Source: Parabacteroides faecis
GTDB lineage: Bacteria > Bacteroidota > Bacteroidia > Bacteroidales > Tannerellaceae
Direction: 5' to 3'
DNA length: 64,000 nt
Assembly (NCBI RefSeq): GCF_014647375.1
Contig: NZ_BMPB01000022.1
Coordinates: forward strand, 1 to 64,000
Of the stretch, positions 54,407 to 64,000 are shown one piece after another. A program made the position numbers and the translations under genes. Each line of letters starts with the position of its first letter. The first letter of the stretch is position 1. Under the pieces are notes generated by a model. That model had not been told where the DNA came from, ran no database searches, and saw only the letters and a program-made list of their open reading frames with translations.

Positions 54407-57400
54407 ATGAATATATCAAAGAAAAACACACTCCTTGTTACAACATGCAGCCTATTGATTTCTTCGATAGTAGTAGCCCAGGATAAAGAAGAAAAAAACA
54501 TTCAGCCCGAATGGTTGAAAAAATACAGCGACAAGGAAATCCATGACATGTTTGATAATCCTCCCATGTTCTATGCACCTCACACTTTTTGGTTTTGGGA
54601 CGATGTGATCAAAGACGAACAGGCTGCAGCCTCGATGGCTGAAGAGATGGCCAAACAGAAACTGAATCCCGGTTATGCACATCCCCGCTCCGGATTTGAC
54701 AACACGGTAACAGCGCTTCCTGTCGAACAATACCTCGCAGAACCCTGGTTCAACAGTTTCAGCAACGCACTGCAAAAAACAAAGGAAAACGGATTCACAC
54801 TCGGATATTGTGATGACTATAACTGGCCAAGCGGGCAAGTAGCCGGAAAAGTCCTCCAGAAACATCCGGAACTTGAAGCCACCTATCTTGCTCCTAGACG
54901 TTATTATGTAAACGGAAAAACAGAAGTGAAGTACGATTCGGTTGACTTTGCTGTTGCCGGAAAACTGATCAATAACCAGCTCGATGCCTCATCTCTGCGT
55001 GTTATCGGTGAAGGGAATACGATCAAATGGACAGTTCCTTCCGGTAACTGGATGATCTATACATACACTATCAAAACTCATCCGGGTATCGATGGCGGAA
55101 AAGTTAATTATCTGGACCCGAAACTAATGGAAGTATTCATCCCAATGGTCCATGAACAATACGACAAACATTTCAAAAAAGATATGGGTCGTAGTATACC
55201 GGGCGTATTCGTCGATAATGAAGGTGATTACGGATGGAAAATGGCGTGGTCCGAACACCTTGCAACCCAATATCAGAAAAAGAAGAAACGTGATATAAGA
55301 GAATGGTTACCTTTATTAACCGAAAAAGACAAAGACGGTTTATTTGTTGTCGCCCGATGTGACTGGTTCGACGTCGTATCAGATGTATATAATGAATGTT
55401 ACTTCAAACCATTGGTTAAATGGCTGAAGGAACGTAATATGTATTACATCTCCAATTTATGGGAAGAATCGTTACAGCTTCAGACAATCGCAGTAGGCGA
55501 TCTGATGAGAACGACACGCTGTGTAACAATGCCAGGCAACGACTGTCTGGAAATGAAATCTCAGGATGTACATGACTTCAAGGAAGTACAGTCTGTTGCC
55601 GAATTTGAAGACCGTCCTTTCATGAGTGAGATCATGGGAGTAGCGGGATGGATACAATCTCCGGAAATGATGAAAATGACCATAAATTCAGTCACTTCAT
55701 TCGGTGTTAATCATGTTGTACCTCATGGTATTTATATGAACAGACAATTGGAGACAGTTCCTTTTCCCAGTGACTGGTTCACCGAAAATCCATATTGGAA
55801 CTATTTACACCAATGGACTGATTTTGCCAGACGTGCCGCCTTTATTACCCGGCAAAGCAGCCTGGTTGCAGATGTTTTGCTGGTCCACCCGGTTGAAACC
55901 GCCTGGTCTTTTTCAGAAAACTATTTTTCAGAAGAAAAAGGTGTACAGAATGCACCGTGGGACCCTCGTGTAGTTGAAACGGACCAGGTCTATTCGGATG
56001 CCATGAGAAAAATGAATCAGGAAAATATCGACTTCTTAATAGCCGACAAATATTATTTGTCAAAAGGAACGATACAAAACTCAGGTAAAAATGCCACAAT
56101 AACGATCAATAATCATAATTTCCAGGCAATCGTACTTCCGGCAACGTATATTATCTCCCAGTCATCATTCAAAAAAATCTTTGAATTTGCCAAACAGGGA
56201 GGATTAGTCGTTTTATTAGGCGAATTACCTCAGGGCTCTCCCGAAAAAGGGCTGAACGATAAAACGATTATGACACAGGCAAAAGCATTAAAACAGTTTC
56301 CGAACGTGATTAATTTAGCATCCGATAAAGACAGAATGGAATCAATGATCACAGTCCTGAACGAAAAGATGAAGCCTCAGATACGTCTTGAAAACTCCGG
56401 CAGATTATATACGGCTCAAAGAAAGACCGGTAATACCAATTTATACTGGTTTGCAAACAATACCGATACATTGAAACATTTCACCGCCTGGTTGAGAGAT
56501 GGAAAAGGAGCTGCTGAAATATGGGATTGTGAGACAGGTCAGAAAAAGAATATTCCGTCGGAAACAGAGAATGGATATCAGAAAGTATCTCTGACATTGA
56601 ATCCGTTTGAAGCTTATTGGCTGGCTTTTGATCCTGATAAAACAAATTCAATAGAGGTAAAATCGGATATTGCCACCAGAGAAAGAACAATCGATACCAC
56701 ATGGAAAATAAGTTATCCGGACGAAAACACAATCTATAAAACAACCGCAAAAGTATTATATTCAGATAGCCGGTTGAAAGAAAATGAGTTTTTACGATTA
56801 GGATATGATGACTCCAACTGGAAATATTATTCCCGCCAGGATGAAAACGAGATTAAATGTACCTATGGCTATTGGAGGATGAATATTCCTGTAGGAGCAA
56901 AATCGGTTATAGTCCCTTCCTATATGTTAGGTAAAGAGATCTGGCTAAATGACAAAAAAATAAAGGTAACAGATTCTTTAATCAACCTGGCACCGGAATC
57001 AAAATTGCTGTCGTTTGTATTAAACCGGAAGGATGAAAAAGTAACTGTCGCTCCTTTTAAATTTACTGTTGGCACGGAAGAGAATAAAAAACTAGCTTCC
57101 TGGTACACTTACGGGCTTCAACAATACACCGGATTTTTAGAATATGAAACTTCCATTACGATAGACGATGCATCTTCATCAGTCTTCCTCGATTTAGGTG
57201 AAGTAAAATACATGGCTGAAGTTTTTGTTAATGACCAATCTGTAGGAGCTCGTTTATGGCCTCCTTTCAAATTTGACATTTCCAACACATTAAAACGGGG
57301 AGAGAATAAAATCAAGATTAAAATAGGAAATCTGATAGCCAATGAAATGTGGATGAAAGAAGATCTGGGAAAACTCCGGACCTGGGGATGGAAAGGGATA

Positions 57401-57466
57401 CCTGATCTAAACCAATACGATGCGGGACTGTTCGGACCGGTGAAACTAATTACTACTATTAAATGA
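54407..57466 (+). CDS. GH106-like glycoside hydrolase (probable alpha-L-rhamnosidase)
   Basis: A 1019-residue secreted enzyme with a signal peptide ending near VVAQD. The start of the mature protein (PHTFWFWDDV) and YAHPRSGFDN near 86 with LGYCDDYNWPSG near 134 are typical of GH106-related enzymes. The TIM barrel includes VFVDNEGDYGWKMAWS near 270 and MYYISNLWEES near 350. The C-terminal 130 residues are a galactose-binding-like beta-sandwich (VFVNDQSVGARLWPPFKFDI). GH106 enzymes cleave alpha-L-rhamnosides, as in rhamnogalacturonan or plant glycosides. It is 10 bases upstream of the GH78 gene. Confidence 0.82.
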   Translation: MNISKKNTLLVTTCSLLISSIVVAQDKEEKNIQPEWLKKYSDKEIHDMFDNPPMFYAPHTFWFWDDVIKDEQAAASMAEEMAKQKLNPGYAHPRSGFDNTVTALPVEQYLAEPWFNSFSNALQKTKENGFTLGYCDDYNWPSGQVAGKVLQKHPELEATYLAPRRYYVNGKTEVKYDSVDFAVAGKLINNQLDASSLRVIGEGNTIKWTVPSGNWMIYTYTIKTHPGIDGGKVNYLDPKLMEVFIPMVHEQYDKHFKKDMGRSIPGVFVDNEGDYGWKMAWSEHLATQYQKKKKRDIREWLPLLTEKDKDGLFVVARCDWFDVVSDVYNECYFKPLVKWLKERNMYYISNLWEESLQLQTIAVGDLMRTTRCVTMPGNDCLEMKSQDVHDFKEVQSVAEFEDRPFMSEIMGVAGWIQSPEMMKMTINSVTSFGVNHVVPHGIYMNRQLETVPFPSDWFTENPYWNYLHQWTDFARRAAFITRQSSLVADVLLVHPVETAWSFSENYFSEEKGVQNAPWDPRVVETDQVYSDAMRKMNQENIDFLIADKYYLSKGTIQNSGKNATITINNHNFQAIVLPATYIISQSSFKKIFEFAKQGGLVVLLGELPQGSPEKGLNDKTIMTQAKALKQFPNVINLASDKDRMESMITVLNEKMKPQIRLENSGRLYTAQRKTGNTNLYWFANNTDTLKHFTAWLRDGKGAAEIWDCETGQKKNIPSETENGYQKVSLTLNPFEAYWLAFDPDKTNSIEVKSDIATRERTIDTTWKISYPDENTIYKTTAKVLYSDSRLKENEFLRLGYDDSNWKYYSRQDENEIKCTYGYWRMNIPVGAKSVIVPSYMLGKEIWLNDKKIKVTDSLINLAPESKLLSFVLNRKDEKVTVAPFKFTVGTEENKKLASWYTYGLQQYTGFLEYETSITIDDASSSVFLDLGEVKYMAEVFVNDQSVGARLWPPFKFDISNTLKRGENKIKIKIGNLIANEMWMKEDLGKLRTWGWKGIPDLNQYDAGLFGPVKLITTIK

Positions 57467-57476
57467 TTTTATACAA

Positions 57477-59780
57477 ATGAAAAAATACATTCTTTTAACC
57501 CTGTTTATCTTTACGGCTTTACACCTATCTGCCGTCGACTTGAATGGAGTAAAATGGATATCCATTGAAAAAACATTGACTAAGCCCAATCAATGGATCT
57601 GTTACCGAAAAGCGTTTACACTTGAAAAAGCTGAAAAAACAGCCATGCTTACTATTTCAGTCGATTCAAAATACTGGCTTTGGGTAAATGGAAAATTAGT
57701 TGTTTTCGAAGGAGGTTTGAAACGCGGTCCCAACCCTGATGACACTTATTTTGACAGCTTGGATATTGCTTCTTACCTGAAAAAGGGAAATAACACAATT
57801 GCAATACTTATGTGGTATTGGGGAAAAGACGGTTTCTGCCATAAAAATAGCGGCAGTCCGGGACTACTGGCTAAATTACAATCAGGTAATCGTGAAATAA
57901 TTTCGGATGCCAGCTGGAAAGTTAAAGTACATCCGGCATACGGAGAGTCGCAGGAACCTCTCCCCAATTATCGGTTACCTGAATCAAATATTCATTTCGA
58001 TGCCCGGAAAGATATTCCCGACTGGATGAAACCGGAATATGATGACTCCAATTGGCAGCAAGCAACCATTGCCGGTAGTTATCCTTGCCAACCGTGGAAC
58101 CAGATACATCCGCGCCCTTTCCCTAACTGGTATGATTCCGGTCTGACAGAATATGTTTCGGTCGAACGCTCTTTTAAATCGGATACATTAATAATTAAAG
58201 CCAAACTCCCACGAAATATCAGTGTAACACCCTACTTTGAAATAGAAGCCAATGAAGGTCTGTTCATCGATATCCGTTCTGACAACTATAAAGGAGGAAG
58301 TGAATATAATGTTCGTGCAGAGTATGTAACCAAAAAGGGAAAGCAGTCCTTTGAAGCGTTTAATTACGTAAATGGACACGCAATAATATATACTATACCT
58401 CCCGGAGTAAAAGTGAATAAGGTTGCTTATCGTGAAACCCGGTTCAATACGGAACATGTCGGTTCATTCGAGTGTGACGACATATTTCTGAATACACTTT
58501 GGCAAAAATCCTTGAACACGATGAATCTAAATATGCGTGATGCGATACAGGACCCGGACAGAGAACGGTCTCAATGGTGGGGAGACGCAGTTATCGTTTC
58601 AGGAGAAATACTATATTCCTGTGATAGTAATGCACATGGACTTATACAAAAAGCGATCCGGAATCTGGTTGACTGGCAAAGGAAAGACAGTGTATTATAT
58701 TCACCGGTTCCTGCTGGTTCCTGGGCCAGAGAACTTCCGCTGCAAATGCTTGCTTCTATCGGAAAATTCGGGATGTGGAATTACTATCTTTATACAGGAG
58801 ATACAGAAACGATCCGGCATGCATATCCGGCAGTGAAACGCTACTTGGCCAAGTGGAAAACCGATGAACGTAATTTGGTCATTCATCGTCCCGGAGATTG
58901 GGACTGGGGAGATTGGGGAGAAAATATAGATCTGCCTATTTTGGATAACGCATGGTATTGCCTCGCTTTAGAAGGAGCACAAAACATGGCTTCACTACTT
59001 GGTTATAAAGAAGATGCCAGCGTTTATCATCAACAAATAAAAACAATCAAACAGGCAGTAAATACATTTTATTGGAATGGGAAGGTCTATTGTTCTTCGG
59101 ATTTTCAGGAATCACCGGATGATCGCGCTAATGGACTGGCTGTACTTGCCGGTTTTGCCGATTCCGATAAATGGAAATCAATAAAGACTTTTCTAACTGA
59201 TAATTTCCATGCGAGCCCTTATATGGAAAAATATATATTAGAAGCTTTCTTTGTTAGTGGCGACGTTCAGGGAGGTCTCGATCGCATGAAAAAACGCTAT
59301 AAATACATGGTCGATCATCCTCTCACCACATTGTGGGAAGACTGGCAAATAGGTGGAGCTGGCGGAGGAAGTATCAATCACGGCTGGGCAGGAGGTCCTT
59401 TATCTTTACTATCCCAGTATATAGCAGGAATCTCTCCACTTGAAGCTGAATGGAATAAAATTCTTATAAAACCGACGTTAGGAAATTTGAAGCAAGTGGT
59501 ATGTACTGTTCCTACAAAAACGGGAACTATCACAGCAACGATAAAAAATCAAACAGGACATCTATATTCCATCGATGTGACCAATACGGATAATAAAATC
59601 ATTCATATTGCATTTCCTAAAGATAAAATAAAGCAATCTCTAGTTATAAACGGGAGAAAATATGAAAATAACCAATTGAGCAGTATTAATCAACATTCTG
59701 TAAAGTATCTGAAATCTGATGAATCTTACCATTATTTCGAGATAAAGAATCCGACGATCAATATTTCTGCAACTCATTAA
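57477..59780 (+). CDS. GH78 alpha-L-rhamnosidase
   Basis: A 767-residue secreted enzyme with signal peptide residues 1-19. N-terminal beta-sandwich domains (about 20-330) include WLWVNGKLVVFEGG. The (alpha/alpha)6 barrel catalytic domain has AIQDPDRERSQWWGDA near 355, corresponding to the general-acid region of GH78, and LTTLWEDWQIGGAGGG near 620, with the second catalytic glutamate and substrate residues. The C-terminal sandwich ends at 767. It should remove terminal alpha-L-rhamnose. It ends at a strong bidirectional terminator. Confidence 0.85.
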   Translation: MKKYILLTLFIFTALHLSAVDLNGVKWISIEKTLTKPNQWICYRKAFTLEKAEKTAMLTISVDSKYWLWVNGKLVVFEGGLKRGPNPDDTYFDSLDIASYLKKGNNTIAILMWYWGKDGFCHKNSGSPGLLAKLQSGNREIISDASWKVKVHPAYGESQEPLPNYRLPESNIHFDARKDIPDWMKPEYDDSNWQQATIAGSYPCQPWNQIHPRPFPNWYDSGLTEYVSVERSFKSDTLIIKAKLPRNISVTPYFEIEANEGLFIDIRSDNYKGGSEYNVRAEYVTKKGKQSFEAFNYVNGHAIIYTIPPGVKVNKVAYRETRFNTEHVGSFECDDIFLNTLWQKSLNTMNLNMRDAIQDPDRERSQWWGDAVIVSGEILYSCDSNAHGLIQKAIRNLVDWQRKDSVLYSPVPAGSWARELPLQMLASIGKFGMWNYYLYTGDTETIRHAYPAVKRYLAKWKTDERNLVIHRPGDWDWGDWGENIDLPILDNAWYCLALEGAQNMASLLGYKEDASVYHQQIKTIKQAVNTFYWNGKVYCSSDFQESPDDRANGLAVLAGFADSDKWKSIKTFLTDNFHASPYMEKYILEAFFVSGDVQGGLDRMKKRYKYMVDHPLTTLWEDWQIGGAGGGSINHGWAGGPLSLLSQYIAGISPLEAEWNKILIKPTLGNLKQVVCTVPTKTGTITATIKNQTGHLYSIDVTNTDNKIIHIAFPKDKIKQSLVINGRKYENNQLSSINQHSVKYLKSDESYHYFEIKNPTINISATH

Positions 59781-59790
59781 GGTTTATAAC

Positions 59791-59834
59791 AAAAAAGAAC
59801 TACGGTATTCGTAACGAAACCGTAGTTCTTTTTT
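59791..59834. terminator. Bidirectional terminator between convergent rhamnosidase genes
   Basis: AAAAAAGAACTACGGT and ACCGTAGTTCTTTTTT are perfect 16-base arms, with a further TTCGT/ACGAA pairing inside. It is the longest simple hairpin seen in the window. Confidence 0.9.
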
Positions 59835-59847
59835 ATTTCAACTTAAA

Positions 59848-62307
59848 TCAATCCAGGAACAACGCAGAACAAGCTGCATTTGCTCCACGCACCTGGCATA
59901 TACGGATACGCACAGGCTGGTTCACTTCAAATGTCACATAACGTCCCATTTCATAATTGCGGACCATATGGACCGGAGACAAAATACGTTTATCTTGTAA
60001 ATCAAACAATTCGATCGCACTCCGTCGTCCGTTATTATCCCAATCCACAAAGTAAAGAGATATTTTATACGGTTTATCGTGCCGGTAATCCACATCTATT
60101 GTTATTGTCTGACGACAGACCTGAGGATCGAACGTCGTTATAGCTCCCAGACTACGACTCTCGTCATTTTCAAGATTTGAGACCAATGCCCGTTTGTCAG
60201 AAGCCGTATTCATATATCTGGAATTCTCTTCTCGCTGGCAAATGATGCTTTGACATTGTTTCGGTAGTTTAGTCCGGTGTGCACCTTCCCCGTCGTAACT
60301 GAACAAAACATATCCTTTCGAACCATATACACCTTTCCAATTTCCCTGAGTCAGGGTATCTTCCTTTACCGTTGAAGCCGGATAACAGTAGTTGATATCT
60401 TCTTCAACCACCGGACTTTCAGCAGGACGGTCATAAGAAAAACTAAATGTATGCAATCCATCATTCAATACAGGCAAATAAACGTGAGTGGCATTTTTCT
60501 TTTCCGGCTGTACTGTTTGTCCGTCCATTTTGATTTCTATATTTCCTGCCCCCATAAGAGGTATAGCCAGCCGCCCGGTTGTTCCGGCAGGAACAGACAA
60601 AGAACCTTTTCCTTCCTTTACATCCATATAAACCCGTATTTTCCCATGAGGAGTAGGAACAGTCCCATCGATACGGGTCAATCCGGAAGTCAGATGCGGA
60701 CAAACGGTAAAAGTTTTAAATCCCGGAGTCTCCGGTTTTACACCTAAAATCTCTTCACTCAACCATTTCGCTACACCGGCACTCCAGGGATGAGTAAAGC
60801 TGGTGTATCCGCACTGATTATTGACCGGAGCATCATTATCCTCCAGCTTGCAGAGATTCCACGAAGGACGGAATACTTCAAAGAATGTAGTCGCACCATA
60901 CCGCAACTGTCCTCCCCAACAATCATCGATCGTATTCATCGCCTCCCCATAACGTCCCAGACGAGCCAATGCATTGATCACAAAATACTGGTTAAAAGGA
61001 GAATAAGAAACACGCTGCAAACGATCGCTATATACATTCTTCCACAAAGAAGATACATCTTCTGGAGATACAACACCGGCATTCACCGCATCGGAAGCAG
61101 CAAATATATCCAACCCTTCCTGCCAGTCCGGACTACATTGTAACTGCTGTTGTTTTTCATCGGCATACGTTTCATATTTCCGGGAGAGGTCCTGTCGGCC
61201 ACAGTCATTCATCGCCTTTGCAAATCTCTTCCAGGTCTGGATAGACAACATTTTATATGCCGTATGTGTCTCTTTACAGTTCGGATTCTCAAAACCGGCT
61301 CCTAACCGTTCGTCCCATCCGTAAAAAGAGACTGACGGACTATGTTCATAATGCTGGTAAGCGATATCCAGTTTATTACAGGCGTTATTGCATAAGGAAT
61401 CCAAAAGAGACTGATCACCGGTATACTGGTAATAATCCAATAAGCTCTGTACCCAATAAAGAGAATAACTCAGGATACCATTAAACTGCTCGGCCGTGTA
61501 AAGAATGTTCTTACGGACAAAATCATAATTACCAAAAGCAACAAGAGCAGCAGCCTGAGAAGTATGTGCATCCCCGGTCCAGGAATGACGGTCACTCCGC
61601 TCCATAAGAATAGCACCGAAATAATCTTTCAGTAAATTAAGCCGGACAGTATAAGCAGCCGTATACCAGATGCGATTCAACTCGTCATTGTTGCTGTTGA
61701 AACTTCCCTCATAATTAACCGGCTTTGTCTGGCAAACCAACCGGACATTCCGTATCCTGAATTTCCTGGATACATCTTTCAAATGAATCCAGGCAAAACG
61801 TACCCCTTCATACAATTGTTTATTTAACTCTAAACGATAAGTCTTACCGTATTGCTTAGGTTCTGCCGTTTTTACCGGATGTTCGGAACCCAGATTAAAT
61901 ACAGCCGGTTCGTTGAACTCACTGATACTGCATTCGACCGTTGCCGGCATATCATCGCATTCAAATTCCAACCAACCCGCATTTACCTGACCAAAATCAA
62001 ACATGATATTACATGCTCCTGTAATTGTCAGATCAGAATTACCTTTAGCTTTCATATTCACCGGCTCATCGCACGTTACAGAAACCGGTTTCTGCGTATA
62101 CACTTCCAGATCATCGTCGGCATCCGGGCTTTTCCACCGGTAATTGACCAAAGGGTCCGGTGAACAAGTGACCTTCTCTCCTGTCGGAATACCCTTCAAA
62201 GAAGGATAAGATAACTTCTTCAAGTCTTTTCCATCCGGACCATTGGCTAATGCAAATAAAGGTGTCAACAATAATATTTTCGTGAACAGAATTAAGTTTT
62301 TAGACAT
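59848..62307 (-). CDS. GH78-like alpha-L-rhamnosidase
   Basis: An 819-residue secreted protein with signal peptide residues 1-21. N-terminal sandwich domains precede an (alpha/alpha)6 barrel: LMERSDRHSWTGDAHTSQAA near 235 and YGATTFFEVFRPSW near 475, with the catalytic glutamate in FFEVF. The last 160 residues form an extra beta domain (ending in QVRGANAACSALFLD) not usual in GH78. The gene is on the minus strand, 61 bases after the UroD-type gene, and opposes the GH78 gene of the PUL. The combination suggests processing of a modified rhamnoside. Confidence 0.75.
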   Translation of the reverse strand: MSKNLILFTKILLLTPLFALANGPDGKDLKKLSYPSLKGIPTGEKVTCSPDPLVNYRWKSPDADDDLEVYTQKPVSVTCDEPVNMKAKGNSDLTITGACNIMFDFGQVNAGWLEFECDDMPATVECSISEFNEPAVFNLGSEHPVKTAEPKQYGKTYRLELNKQLYEGVRFAWIHLKDVSRKFRIRNVRLVCQTKPVNYEGSFNSNNDELNRIWYTAAYTVRLNLLKDYFGAILMERSDRHSWTGDAHTSQAAALVAFGNYDFVRKNILYTAEQFNGILSYSLYWVQSLLDYYQYTGDQSLLDSLCNNACNKLDIAYQHYEHSPSVSFYGWDERLGAGFENPNCKETHTAYKMLSIQTWKRFAKAMNDCGRQDLSRKYETYADEKQQQLQCSPDWQEGLDIFAASDAVNAGVVSPEDVSSLWKNVYSDRLQRVSYSPFNQYFVINALARLGRYGEAMNTIDDCWGGQLRYGATTFFEVFRPSWNLCKLEDNDAPVNNQCGYTSFTHPWSAGVAKWLSEEILGVKPETPGFKTFTVCPHLTSGLTRIDGTVPTPHGKIRVYMDVKEGKGSLSVPAGTTGRLAIPLMGAGNIEIKMDGQTVQPEKKNATHVYLPVLNDGLHTFSFSYDRPAESPVVEEDINYCYPASTVKEDTLTQGNWKGVYGSKGYVLFSYDGEGAHRTKLPKQCQSIICQREENSRYMNTASDKRALVSNLENDESRSLGAITTFDPQVCRQTITIDVDYRHDKPYKISLYFVDWDNNGRRSAIELFDLQDKRILSPVHMVRNYEMGRYVTFEVNQPVRIRICQVRGANAACSALFLD

Positions 62308-62368
62308 AACTACATCTTTAATTTATAAATAATTATTCTGCACTCAGAATTTCAATTGCAAGATAACA

Positions 62369-63436
62369 TTATTTCCTATATGTTTTCACCGTATCTATCA
62401 TTGCCAATATATTTTCCACCGGCGTTCCTGCCTGTGCGTTATGGCATGAGCAACAGATATAGCCTCCGTCCTTCCCCAATGTTTCAAGGCATTTACGGGT
62501 TTCATCGATCACTTCACCGACTGTCCCCATCGGTAACGTTCGTTGATTCTCGACCCCTCCATGAAAAATAAGATCTTTTCCGTATTGTTCTTTCAGATTG
62601 GCTCTGTCCATACCCGGGCAGACATGCTGTATCGGATTCAGGATATCGATGCCACATTCTATCAATCCCGGGATCAAAGGAAGGACAGCTCCATCCGTAT
62701 GATACAGCACCTTCTTCCCATAACTATGGATAAGGTCGCACCAATTTTTCAGCCTGTGTTTGAAATGCGTTTCCCATGAATCCAATGAGATCAGCATGCT
62801 ATCCTGCATTCCCATATCATCACTGATAAACACGATATCGAGTTCATCTTTCAATTCAGTCAGCATCCGTTCCAGCATGACGGTTTGAATGGCATCGATA
62901 CGTTCTACCGTTGCATCCAGAAAATCCGGATTTGCCAACGTATCCATCAGGGCATTTTCCAATCCGCGCATCTGGCAATAGATCTCAAAATGAGATATCC
63001 AGGGACCTATAGTTGCAAAATTCCAAGAACGAGCTTCTTTTGCCAATGCTTTCGCACCTGCATAATCAAATTTATCAGGGTCAGGCCAGGAATGATAACC
63101 AAGCAATTCAGACGGATCCATATAATCGGCAATCGGCGGATCGATATACTCCTGATAAGTTGCCAGACCGGCCTTTACCATCCGGGTCGGAACACCCCAC
63201 ATCGTAATTTCTCCACTATCGTTCGGGTCGAAGAAACGTCCTCCGTAACCGGGGAATATCCAAACGATCTTATCTATTCCCAGCTTATTATAAACAGCCA
63301 TTTCATCTTGCAGTGAAGTGTATTTGCGAAGTGAATCGAGTACTTCGGGTGTACACCAGAGGTCGACCGGCGGACGATCGACCGGCTGACGGTTTATAGT
63401 TGCCCAAATACGTTCTTTGGGAGTCATGTTATCCAT
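62369..63436 (-). CDS. UroD-family corrinoid methyltransferase (MtaA/CmuA-like)
   Basis: A 355-residue protein of the uroporphyrinogen decarboxylase superfamily: MTPKERIWATINRQPVDRPP at the start, FISDDMGMQDSMLIS near 205 and LYHTDGAVLPLIPGLIECGI near 245. The Cys-containing C-terminus (GGYICCSCHNAQAGTP) provides possible zinc ligands of the methyltransferase type. True HemE proteins lack this. These relatives move methyl groups to or from corrinoid proteins. The neighbour upstream encodes a B12-dependent methionine-synthase activation domain, which supports that role. The methyl donor is unknown. Confidence 0.78.
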   Translation of the reverse strand: MDNMTPKERIWATINRQPVDRPPVDLWCTPEVLDSLRKYTSLQDEMAVYNKLGIDKIVWIFPGYGGRFFDPNDSGEITMWGVPTRMVKAGLATYQEYIDPPIADYMDPSELLGYHSWPDPDKFDYAGAKALAKEARSWNFATIGPWISHFEIYCQMRGLENALMDTLANPDFLDATVERIDAIQTVMLERMLTELKDELDIVFISDDMGMQDSMLISLDSWETHFKHRLKNWCDLIHSYGKKVLYHTDGAVLPLIPGLIECGIDILNPIQHVCPGMDRANLKEQYGKDLIFHGGVENQRTLPMGTVGEVIDETRKCLETLGKDGGYICCSCHNAQAGTPVENILAMIDTVKTYRK

Positions 63437-63464
63437 ATCTATTAAAAGTTTATTTATTACTTGT

Positions 63465-64000
63465 TCAATGTTGATTATTTTTACTTTTTACCTTCCGGTA
63501 AATACAGGTGAGATTGTTACAGATATCACACGAATAACTACTTTTCCGGACATTCTTACCGATACCGATAATACCGCTTACCGACTTGATAGGAACCATC
63601 AGGCAACTGGCTGAAAGCGAGATGTCACATGCATTAGCAGGCAATAATGAGAAAAGCTGCTTCTGATCGTCAACAGGCCAGTTACAATAGCCCGGACTGT
63701 ATCGATTGGTTATTTTCATACCTTCCGGTAGTACTTGCTTCTCCAGTTCAGACTGAATAAAATCCATAGACTTTTCGGCAACAAGACTTCCCATAGTATC
63801 CACAATATACCCTTTCAGATACTCACCTTCTTTATTGTACTTCCCGGAATAATCGGAAAATCCCTGTCCGGCCGTACAGATAAAAACGGCGATCTTTTCT
63901 GCACCCTCCATTAGTCTGCAGATTTTACGGGACGTTTTTATAGTTTGTCCTGCTATCCGTATCTCCCCCGTTTCCGGAAACCGCTCTATGTCCTCAAAAA
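63465..64000 (-). CDS. B12-dependent methionine synthase activation-domain protein (partial)
   Basis: The 3' part of a gene that continues past the window end; the frame is open through 64000. The visible 178 residues match the reactivation domain of MetH (Met_synt_B12): KITNRYSPGYCNWPVDDQ and SCLMVPIKSVSGIIGIGKN. The C-terminus has a Cys cluster (YSCDICNNLTCIYRK) that could bind a metal or an Fe-S cluster. Stand-alone forms reactivate corrinoid proteins in methyltransferase systems, and the UroD-type gene is 28 bases downstream. The start of the gene lies beyond the window; the methionine at 63911 is internal to this frame. Confidence 0.75.
   Translation of the reverse strand, partial: FEDIERFPETGEIRIAGQTIKTSRKICRLMEGAEKIAVFICTAGQGFSDYSGKYNKEGEYLKGYIVDTMGSLVAEKSMDFIQSELEKQVLPEGMKITNRYSPGYCNWPVDDQKQLFSLLPANACDISLSASCLMVPIKSVSGIIGIGKNVRKSSYSCDICNNLTCIYRKVKSKNNQH

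Noticed and set aside
62369-63436. HemE (uroporphyrinogen decarboxylase) annotation
   Set aside because: The C-terminal cysteine pattern and neighbouring MetH-type activation gene fit a methyltransferase better than heme biosynthesis.

Overview
The window looks like a chromosome segment of a gut Bacteroidales bacterium, most likely Parabacteroides. Supporting signs are four SusC/SusD-type pairs, FecR/ECF sigma regulation, promoters of the Bacteroidetes type (TTG or TTTG, about 19-21 bases, TAnnTTTG), weak Shine-Dalgarno sequences, and a secreted protein with a DUF6383-like C-terminus, a family I associate with Parabacteroides. Species cannot be decided from the sequence alone.

Layout. 1-1760 is eroded accessory DNA: a frameshifted Rpn/PD-(D/E)XK transposase-type remnant, an ATPase that lacks a Walker A motif, and a doubtful small ORF. 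1755-7084 (minus) is a tight five-gene operon: a tetraheme cytochrome c/SUMF1-like fusion, a Tat-exported Gfo/Idh/MocA oxidoreductase, a Tat-exported TIM-barrel isomerase, a hemerythrin/RIC-type protein and a LuxR-type regulator. 7247-16821 (minus) is a polysaccharide utilisation locus (PUL) with susC, susD, a Gfo/Idh oxidoreductase with its own promoter, and a GH2 beta-galactosidase. 17317-25419 holds an XRE regulator, a CCA-adding-type enzyme, a lipoprotein, the DUF6383-type protein, and a cell-wall recycling pair: an AmgK-like kinase fused to a RapZ C-terminal domain, followed by a MurU-like uridylyltransferase.

25450-37747 is a PUL-like locus without glycoside hydrolases: divergent ECF sigma and FecR, susC/susD, then four phosphoesterases (LamG-EEP, two metallophosphoesterases, an alkaline-phosphatase-type enzyme). 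The sigma/fecR intergenic region carries a perfect 15-bp inverted repeat around 132 bp with a promoter-like motif. This looks like an invertible promoter and is the strongest candidate for an undescribed switch in the window. 37929-44860 contains a MntA/HepT toxin-antitoxin pair, a large PPDK_N protein with receiver-like N-terminal domains, gdhA, ftnA, ruvC, a DUF4286 protein and tRNA-Ala(GGC).

44966-47067 is an ECF sigma operon with two unrecognised membrane proteins. 47165-59780 is a classic ECF-FecR-SusC-SusD PUL with GH106-like and GH78 rhamnosidases. 59848-64000 (minus) converges on it: a B12-dependent methionine-synthase activation-domain protein (cut by the window end), a UroD-type methyltransferase and a GH78-like rhamnosidase. 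Together these suggest rhamnoside breakdown linked to corrinoid-dependent demethylation.
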